Below the pieces are notes generated by a model, which did not search any database, was not told the DNA's origin, and worked only from the letters and a program-made list of their open reading frames with translations. From positions 1,206,434 to 1,270,433 of the forward strand of contig VZQC01009936.1 in NCBI GenBank assembly GCA_009823505.1: a stretch of 64,000 nucleotides of DNA. The letters run 5' to 3'. The translations under genes were made by a program, and so were the position numbers. Below, in pieces: positions 56,745 to 64,000 of the stretch. Source of the stretch: Rhizomys pruinosus. Its lineage: Eukaryota > Chordata > Mammalia > Rodentia > Spalacidae. The stretch's first letter is position 1. Each line of letters begins with the position of its first letter.

Positions 56745-56900
56745 AAGGATCACTGCAGTGTGCTAACCACTGACTCACAAGGATCACCGCAGTGTGCTAA
56801 CCACTGACTCACAAGGATCACCGCAGTGTGCTAACCACTGACTCACAAGGATCTCTGCAGTGTGCTAACCACTGACACAAGGATCACTACAGTATGCTAA
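56745..56900. repeat. 34-bp minisatellite, about 4.7 units
   Basis: Units start aaggatcac at 56745, 56779, 56813, 56847 and 56879. The first three repeats are 34 bp, the fourth is 32 bp, and the fifth is partial. The second and third are identical. Confidence 0.95.
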
Positions 56901-57154
56901 TCCAGACTTTGCCATGTGCTTCTCCCTCACCCTCTCCACTTTCCAGTTGGTTATTGTAATACAAGTCTTAATTATAAACTGTGAATACAAACATTTAAAT
57001 ATAAGTTGGAATTGTTTCAATTTTTTCCTAGTTTGAGGACCTAGCATATTTTATCATCTGAGAGTAGACTTCTTTTCCCCCCCATAAAACTAGAACAAAA
57101 AGACATTCATGTTGTATAGTTTTCTTACATTTTATAATACTTTTTTTTTTCCAG

Positions 57155-57302
57155 ACATGTAACACATGCTTTTAGTCCCAGCACTGGGGATGCAAAGGCA
57201 GGGGGATCTCTGAGATCTAGGCCAGTCTGTCTGGTCTACATAGTGAATTCCAGGCAATCTGGGGCTACAGGGAGACCTTGATTCAAAAAAGACCAAACAT
57301 AA
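57155..57302 (+). mobile_element. B1 SINE, diverged
   Basis: Sense B1 (cagacatgtaacacatgctt to gacctgatt-like tail). 57303-58074 contains one worn B1 (57490-57615) and otherwise nothing recognised. Confidence 0.82.
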
Positions 57303-58074
57303 AAAACAAAGCAGAACAAAAGCCAAACAGAAACAGCCCCCCTTTTTGTAAATAGCTTACCTTTCAAACTATTTAATGGGAGAATTTTAACTGAGTCTAC
57401 ATGACGATTTTAGTTATAAGATCTGCATCTTCAAAATTTTTTTTCTAGTATTGGTTTATATTTTTATTTATTTTGCTTGGTTATTTATTTTTAGCTAGGC
57501 TCCCTGTCCATAGTCCTGGCTGCTGTAAGGGCCCTCAGTGTAGACCAAGCTGGCTGTGACTTGGGCAGTCTTTCTTTCCTTGCCTCCTGAATACTGGGAT
57601 TACAGGGATGGCTTAGCATGCTCTGTTTAATGTTGATTTTTAAATTTTAGACTATCAAAAGCTATTTTGGGGGAGTTGGGTTTAGGGTAGCTTTTTAATT
57701 TTTTTAAAATTGTCTTTCCATCTTTTTGCCACAGGGTGGTGGTATTATACCTACTGATGGAAATTCTGTTTAATGACTTACCCTGATCAAATGGAACTTA
57801 AAAATAGAATTTCACATAAATTCTTATCAGGCATACAGAGACATTGTTTATAACAGAAGGTGACCTTTACCTTCGAAGATTACACAGAGCTTTGATGGGT
57901 TCCTATTGTGTATTACTTGAACATTTCACTTGAAAATATTAGACTTACTACAGTGTAAAAAGAAGACTGCTATAGGAGGCACCCACACACCCTTTATCTA
58001 GCTTCACTTCTAACATTCTATCCCATTGCACACCTTTTATTTATATAACATGTGTACCTCTAAAAATTTTATTG

Positions 58075-58232
58075 TGTGTTTGCACACATGTGCCATGGAG
58101 TACATGTGGAGGTCAGAGGACAACTTTATGGGGTCTGATCACTCCTTCCACCTTTGTGTGGGTTTCAGGGACTAAGGTTGTTAAGGTTGGGTGGCAAGCA
58201 CCTTAACTTGCTGAGCCATCCTCCAGGCCCTA
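58075..58232 (-). mobile_element. Worn tRNA-type SINE
   Basis: Antisense B2/B4-like remnant ending tgagccatcctccaggccc. 58233-58784 holds no feature. Confidence 0.6.
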
Positions 58233-58784
58233 CATAGGTATTTGCGTGTGTGTTTGTTTGTGTGTGTGTGAGAAACATTCTAGGTATAAGTCATATATAT
58301 AATGATATTGTTCCTAATTGCTGCATTGTATTTTCCTAAGAATAATCATAACTATGAATATCAATTTTAGGAAATTGAACATTCATAAAGTACTGTTAGC
58401 CTACCATCAGTATTTCAGTTTCTCTTTTGATTCAGTTTAGTTCTGTTTTTATTCCTCTGCTAGTTCAGCAGTCTCAGGTCAATTATTTGTCATGGCTGTT
58501 TAGACTCTTTGAACCTGGAATAGTTCCGTAACTTTTTGTCTTTTATTACACTGACATTGAACTCCCCTTACTAGAACATCACTCATGTTAACTATGAGTT
58601 TGTCTGATGATTCTTCATAGTATAGATTACACATTCTCAGCTAGATTGCATAGATGATGTGTCTTTTATAGAGTATTACATATGTCCTATAAGCCTTTTA
58701 CTGGTAATATTACATTATATTTTGTTAATGTCTTTTAAATTTTATTTTAATAAACTTAACTGATATTTAACAACAAAAAGTGGG

Positions 58785-58998
58785 TCTGGAGAGATGGCTG
58801 AACAGTTAAGAGCACTTACTGCTCTGTTGGAGGACCCTAGCTCAGTTCCCAGCACCCACATGGCAGCCGACATCCAGCTCAAACTCTAGTTCCAGGGGAG
58901 CCAGTGTTCACCTGTGGCCTCCATGAGGATCACACGCACAGTGCACTTACATTTATGTAGGTAAAATACTCATGCTCATAAAAAATAATTTTAAAAGA
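58785..58998 (+). mobile_element. B2 SINE
   Basis: Sense B2 (gtctggagagatggctgaac) with an AATAAT tail. Confidence 0.87.
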
Positions 58999-59104
58999 TT
59001 TGAAAAACACAAGATTTACAGATTTTAATGGGGCAGCATGTCATATTTTGATATGTCTTGTGTGTTTTATAAATTTAGCCATATGTGGATGGATAAAAAA
59101 TTGA

Positions 59105-59319
59105 GTACCTCTTGAGGATGCATGAAAGCAAATACATGTTCTTTAAGGATTGATACTTAATGTTCCGAGTAGATAATATGTGATTTGATTGGAGTGTTTG
59201 AGGTAGCACATAGTACCTCTTGAGGATGCATGAAAGCAAATACATGTTCTTTAAGGATTGATACTTAATCTTCTGAGTAGATAATATGTGATTTGATTGG
59301 AGTGTTTGAGGTAGCACAT
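59105..59319. repeat. 108-bp tandem duplication
   Basis: Units 59105-59212 and 59213-59319 start gtacctcttgaggatgcatg and differ at only two interior positions. The unit stays open in a minus-strand frame (108 = 36 codons), so the translated frame also repeats. There is no other evidence of coding. Confidence 0.95.
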
Positions 59320-59502
59320 TTTAAGGTTATTCCTTTCAAAGCTGTGTATATTTTGTCCCTGGACTGGCATGGAGAAGTTTGATAACCTCCTTGGTACCTG
59401 CCAATCTCCATAGTTGAAGAATTAAATCTGAGTAGATGGAGTTGTGGTAATTCAAAGTCTCACAGAAGTACAAAAGTAACAATAGTGAAGCCAAATAACT
59501 TT

Positions 59503-59907
59503 TTTTTTTTTTAAGCCAGGATCTCCCTGTAGTCCCAGCTGGCCTGGAACTTACTATGTAGACCAGGCTGTCCTCAAACTCACAGGGCTCCACCTACCTT
59601 TGCCTCTCTGGTGTTGCTATTTGAGTGCTGGGATTAAAGGCGTGTGCCACCATACCCTGCTAGCTCTAAATAACTTTTAAAAAAGATTTTTATTTTTTTA
59701 AATTATGCATGTATTGGGGGTGTGTAGGGGGGTGGGTTGTCCATGTGAGTGTGGTGCCTATGTGAATGTGGTGCCTGTAGAAGGCAGAAGAGGCATCTGT
59801 GGAATTACAGCTCTTATGAACCACCGGATGTGAGTGCTGGGAACCAAATAGGTCTTCTGGAAGAGCAGTAAGTGCTCTTAATAACTGGACTATCTCTTCA
59901 GCCCCTA
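59503..59907 (-). mobile_element. B1 then B2, both antisense
   Basis: B1 with a small insertion (59503-59662), then a diverged B2 (59690-59907). ctaaataactttt near 59487 and again at 59667 is the probable B1 target duplication. Confidence 0.87.
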
Positions 59908-60104
59908 GAAATAGTTTGTGACTAGGAACATTTCCCTGGCATTTCTAGCATATACCTTTCAGGATAGACATAAAATTCTCAGAAGGTTATGATTACCTGT
60001 TTTGAAAAAGTAGTTAATCTCACTTGAGTATTTGCAATTAGTTTCTTGACTTTTTGCAGAAAAGTTATTTGTGGCATCAATATTAAATTGGTATAATGTT
60101 CTTT

Positions 60105-60186
60105 TTTTTTTTTTTTTTTTTTTTTGTCTTTTTTTTTTTTTTGAGGACAGGGTCTCCCTGCAGCCCCAGTGCCACCACGCCTGGCC
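60105..60186 (-). mobile_element. B1 SINE with most of its centre deleted
   Basis: gggtctccctgcagccccag joins directly to tgccaccacgcctggc. Flanks tataatgttc / tataatgctc suggest a normal insertion of an already deleted copy. Confidence 0.85.
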
Positions 60187-60204
60187 CAGTTATAATGCTC
60201 TTTT

Positions 60205-60492
60205 TTTTTTTTTTTTTTTAAGTATCATTTCTTTTTTTTTTTTTTTAATTTTTTTTTTTTACTTTATTTATTTCGGTATGTGTATCAATGTACTGTCTGC
60301 ATGCAGGTTTGTGCACCTGTGTCGTGCAATGCCGCGGAGGTCAGAAGAGGGTCTCAGATTCCCCTGGAACTGGAGTTCTCCTGGAATTGGAGTTTCAGAC
60401 GGCTCTCGGCCGCCATGTGGGTGCTGGGGACCGAACCCGGGTCCTCTGTAAGAGCGGTTGGTGCTCTTAACCGCTAGGCCATCTCTCCAGCC
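60205..60492 (-). mobile_element. B2 SINE, long variant, with target-site duplication
   Basis: agttataatgctctttt on the left and agtataatgctctttt (60493 on) on the right are the target duplication. The tail is an unusually long, interrupted T tract. 60493-61026 is unique intron. Confidence 0.93.
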
Positions 60493-61026
60493 CAGTATAA
60501 TGCTCTTTTAAGAAAAGTCTGAGTTGGGTTTGCAGCTCTGTTGCAGATAGTGCATTGAAACATTTTGCATGCTCTTATATTTAATACATTTACTTTGATT
60601 ACATATGTATATTACATATAAAATGTATTTCCCACATACCGTAGACATCAAAGCATTTGAGGTATGAAATTAGATGAATATAAAGTAATTTGAATGCCAA
60701 AATGTCCATTAAATTTAGCCATTAAAACTGAAGAATGATTGGACTCTGCTGTGAGTTGTGACTCCTTCCATCAGCTCCCGCAGAGAATTGGAGAAAAAAA
60801 TTGCCTCCATGTTTACTTAGTTTGGGTCTTGATTTTACAAAGAAATGCATGACCTAAATTTGGTAGTAGTTTGTAACTGTTGACACTCTTCTCACTACTA
60901 AATTATGCCCTGGTGCTTGGAAGAATCCATTGTGCCTTCTCAAGTACCTAACATCATTCTGAAAACTTGGACCTTAACTATTTAATTGAATATAGTTTTA
61001 AAATTGTTTTTATTTTCATTGCTCAG

Positions 61027-61100
61027 GCAAGACACCTGTATAGATTCTACTTCATCCCTAAGGGAGAACAAACAACCAGAAGGCGTGGAATCAAAGCAAG
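61027..61100 (+). CDS. CAAP1: CAAP1 coding exon 5
   Basis: Completing the split Gln codon from exon 4, this exon encodes QDTCIDSTSSLRENKQPEGV and ESKQ, then the first base of a Gly codon. It aligns with the human segment after the acidic stretch. The acceptor is tttcattgctcag ending at 61026, and the donor is AAG followed by GTATGA at 61101. It enters in phase 2 and leaves in phase 1. The C-terminal part of the protein (acidic and serine-rich, ending in a helical tail) would come from exon(s) to the right of the window. Confidence 0.95.
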
Positions 61101-61849
61101 GTATGAATAAAATACTCATTTTTTTCCATAGCATTCACCAGTAATAAGTTTTCATAGTCTTACAACCTACCTTGTTTTATAGATGGGGGAGTGGAATACT
61201 TTATGTAGTCTGTGATCAAAAGAGGAAGGAGTTCACCCTTCATTTCATTGTCTCTTAGCTGCTGCTGTGGCCTAAGGGCTGTATAGTTGCTTTAGATGTC
61301 CCAGGAAGGTTTTCCCTCTTGCATGGTTTGATTTCAGTGATTTCTGCTGCTTATTTTCAGCTGCAAAACAGTGGAGGTAAGTCAACTGGATAGCTTTGGG
61401 TTGTATGTTGAAAAAAGCTGATAACTTTTGTAGGATAACTAACTCTCTTTAGGCATCTAGATACTTTGTTCTTATTTTCCTTTCTTCCTTAGAGAAAAAA
61501 ATTCCTTTATTTAAATCAATTTTGACATAACCAGCTAGTAAATATAAAGTGGCAATTTTGATTTATTTAAACCTCATAGATCAGTATGGCTAATCTCTTA
61601 AATGCTTTTTTTTTAAAATTCTTTTCATCTCTACTAGATAAAATTGAAAGTAAATAAGTTTTTATTCATTCAAATAACACCTCATGTTTTTCTTATTCAT
61701 GAAATTAATTCAAAGTCTATATATATATTCGGACCTAACCTTTGATGAATTAATAAAATTTCAGTAAAATTTGACCTATAAGAACTTTCAGAACTGAGAA
61801 GCAGGTTGTCAGTTTCTTTATTAGGTAGAATTTTTTAACTTTTAATTTT
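61101..61849 (+). other. CAAP1 intron 5, 5' part
   Basis: Unique intron with no repeat. A 16-base segment at 61361-61376 is bounded by a good acceptor (ttattttcag) and a consensus donor (gtaagt). Confidence 0.6.
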
Positions 61850-62058
61850 ATTTTTTGTATGTGTATGAGTGTACTGTCTGCATGTAGGTTTGTGCACCCA
61901 TGTCATGCAATGCTGAGGAGGTCAGAAGAGGGGGTCAGATTCCCCTGGAACTGGAGTTAAAGACAGTTGTCAGCTGCCATGTGGGTGCTGGGTATCGAAC
62001 CTGGGTCCTCTGCAAGAGCAGTTGGTGCTCTTAACTGCTAGGCCATCTCTCCAGCCCT
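61850..62058 (-). mobile_element. B2 SINE
   Basis: Antisense short form. The repeat ttaggtagaatttttt / taggcagaattttt on the two sides is its target duplication. 62059-62654 holds only a worn ID/B-type piece at 62535-62610. Confidence 0.92.
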
Positions 62059-62654
62059 AGGCAGAATTTTTAAAGCTTCACTTTGTTACTAAATATTAAT
62101 TAACAAAGTGAAAAAAATCATGTAATTTTGTGATTTGTTTTATATATATTATCATTTAGATTTTTAATGTAGTGTGGTTTATTAATATTTCTAATGGTCT
62201 TGGAAATTTTCAGTGTTTCTAAGAAATTCTCTCGTGTTAGCCTCAGAACCAGACAAAATTATATACCATGTTTAGCTGTGATTTTCTTATACCTCTAATC
62301 ATTTCAGAACTAGTCATGAAGAAACTTAGAAGAGGAAAAAAAGGTCTGAGCAGAGTCTATACCTCACATACATACTTAGGAGCTATGGATCCTGCTGAGA
62401 TTCTCACAAAGTCCAGGGAACACATTAGTGACCGTAAGCCAGCTTGAGAAAGGAAGTTCAAAGCATCAAAAGTACTGCTATACAAAACAGTTCATGCTCA
62501 GGTTACAACTAGTTTATTCTTTTTTTTTTTTTTTTTGTGGCTGGGGATGGAACCCAGGAAGGACTTCAAGCATGCTATGCAAGTGTTCTACCACTAAGTC
62601 CATATCCAGCTTTTACCTACCTTTTAAAAGAAAACAGAAGTTTTTTTTTTAATT

Positions 62655-62885
62655 TAGAAAATCACTTTAAAATTATGTGTATATGTCTGTGTGTGTATGT
62701 GTATTATGTCTATGTATGGGTATATGTGTTATGAGTGCAGGTGCTTGTGGAGGCCAGAAATAGCAGATCCTCAACAGCTGGAGTTACAGGCAGTTTTGAG
62801 CCACCTTACAAGGTTGCTGGGAATTGAACTTGGGTCCTCTGGAAGAACACTGTGTTCTTAACCACTGAACCATCCCTTCAACCTC
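62655..62885 (-). mobile_element. Old B2-type SINE
   Basis: Antisense and diverged, ending accatcccttcaacctc, with a (TG)-rich tail side. Confidence 0.78.
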
Positions 62886-62927
62886 AGAAATAAAATGTTT
62901 TTGAAGAAAAGGTCTTTGGGGGCTGGA

Positions 62928-63141
62928 GAGATGGCCTAGCAGTTAAGAGTGCCTACTCCTCTTGCAGAGGACCCGGGTTTGATCCCCAGTACCCACATGG
63001 CGGCTAAGAACTGCCTTTAACTCCAGTTCCAGGGGAATCCGATGCCCTCTTCTGACCTCTGAGGCATTGCACGACATGGGTGCACAAACCTACATGCAGA
63101 CAGTACATTCATACACATACAAGAATAAAAAAAAAAAAAAA
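62928..63141 (+). mobile_element. B2 SINE
   Basis: Sense B2 with an A18 tail. gtctttg lies before it (62912-62918) and after it (63144-63150). Confidence 0.93.
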
Positions 63142-63151
63142 AAGTCTTTGA

Positions 63152-63314
63152 GTCACGCGTGGTGGCACACGCCTTTAATCCTAGCACTTGAGAGGCAGAG
63201 GGAGGTGGATCTCTGTGAGTTCAAGGCCATCCTGGTCTACAGAGTGAGCTCCAGGACAGCTGGGGCTACAGAGAGACCCTGTCTCAAAAAGACTAAAAAA
63301 TAAAAAAATAAATG
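63152..63314 (+). mobile_element. B1 SINE
   Basis: Sense B1 directly after the B2 tail, flanked by gtctttgagt at 63144 and again at 63314. It used the same short target as the B2 before it. Confidence 0.93.
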
Positions 63315-63400
63315 TCTTTGAGTGAAATCTAGAAGGCTTTGCTGGCTAATAGGATAAAATGAATGATCTGGAAGTTTCATTTGTGCAGAACATCTTCCAG

Positions 63401-64000
63401 GTAAACGTGAGTAGCCAGCTGAAGTCTAAACCAGAATGTAAGTGATACAGAGTTAACCCAAGAAGCTGGGGTTGTCAGGAAACAGAAATGCAGCAAGCTC
63501 AACAGGTAAACGTGAGTAGCCAGCCGAAGTCTAAACCAGAATGTAAGTGATACAGAGTTAACCCAAGAAGCTGGGGTTGTCAGGAAACAGAAATGCAGCA
63601 AGCTCAACAGATAAACGTGAGTAGCCAGCTGAAGTCTAAACCAGAATGTGAGTGATACAGAGTTAACCCAAGAAGCTGAGGTTGTCAGGAAACAGAAATG
63701 CAGCAAGCTCAACAGGTAAACGTGAGTAGCCAGCTGAAGTCTAAACCAGAATGTAAGTGATACAGAGTTAACCCAAGAAGCTGGGGGGTTGTCAGGAAAC
63801 AGAAATGCAGCAAGCTCAACAGGTAAACGTGAGTAGCCAGCTGAGGTCTAAACCAGAATGTAAGTGATACAGTTAACCCAAGAAGCTGGGGTTGTCAGGA
63901 AACAGAAATGCAGCAAGCTCAACAGGTAAATGTGAGTAGCCAGCTGAAGTCTAAACCAGAATGTAAGTGATACAGAGTTAACCCAAGAAGCTGGGGTTGT
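63401..64000. repeat. 105-bp tandem array, at least 5.7 units, runs off the window
   Basis: Units start at 63401, 63506, 63611, 63716, 63823 and 63926, beginning gtaaacgtgagtagccagct (variants ataaac, gtaaat). Lengths are 105, 105, 105, 107, 103 and a partial. The array lies in CAAP1 intron 5. On the minus strand the first three 105-bp units keep one frame open as a 35-residue repeat; later 2-bp indels break it. Confidence 0.97.

Larger units (their letters stand above)
14640..64000 (+). other. CAAP1: CAAP1 gene span, partial (3' end outside window)
   Basis: Five exons on the + strand join in frame with phases 0, 0, 1, 2 and 1 at their 3' ends. Introns are about 2.6 kb, 0.72 kb, 1.4 kb and 40.9 kb, and a fifth runs off the edge. 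The joined reading frame follows the known order of CAAP1: basic N-terminus, Gly/Cys-rich segment, conserved central domain, acidic stretch. The remaining C-terminal exon was searched for by eye in 61101-64000 and not seen. Confidence 0.95.

Noticed and set aside
61101..64000. Final CAAP1 coding exon
   Set aside because: Searched by eye for the expected acidic C-terminal sequence with a phase-1 acceptor; none found. It must lie beyond the window.

Overview
The window is nuclear DNA from a rodent, most likely a muroid or other myodont. It is packed with 7SL-derived B1 and tRNA-derived B2/B3 SINEs, plus one ID-like copy, L1 fragments and LTR elements. The B1 copies read 'agggagaccctgtctc' near their 3' end rather than the mouse-like 'agaaaccctgtctc', so I do not think it is Mus. 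I do not name a species.

One protein-coding gene is supported: CAAP1 (caspase activity and apoptosis inhibitor 1; human C9orf82), on the + strand. Five coding exons are recognised by protein similarity and by canonical AG/GT splice junctions with compatible phases: 14693-14953, 17595-17795, 18519-18603, 20009-20084 and 61027-61100. Together they encode 232 residues plus one base of the next codon. The last exon or exons lie beyond the right edge. Exon 1 sits in a TATA-less CpG island with ETS-like motifs. Intron 4 is about 41 kb and accounts for most of the window.

Layout: 1-14.5 kb is intergenic and dominated by an antisense, heavily interrupted L1 (about 752-7200) carrying an LTR element with an internal region (2632-4252). 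14.5-20.1 kb holds the promoter and exons 1-4. 20.1-61.0 kb is intron 4, with dozens of B1/B2 copies, solo LTRs, old L1 3' ends, a perfect 167-bp tandem duplication, a 46-bp minisatellite grown from a B2 tail, and a G-rich/pyrimidine-rich block. 61.0-64.0 kb holds exon 5 and the start of the next intron, ending in a 105-bp tandem array that runs off the window.

The most interesting signal is a recurrent composite SINE: the 5' head of B2 fused to a complete B1 at the same junction in seven copies. At least four copies have their own target-site duplications, so the fusion moves as one unit. Second is the 105-bp array in CAAP1 intron 5, where each unit carries three sense-strand 5'-splice-site-like motifs. 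No CRISPR array, bacterial gene, tRNA or rRNA gene, or second cellular gene was found. Repeat family names come from recognition by eye, and boundaries are approximate unless a target-site duplication is given.
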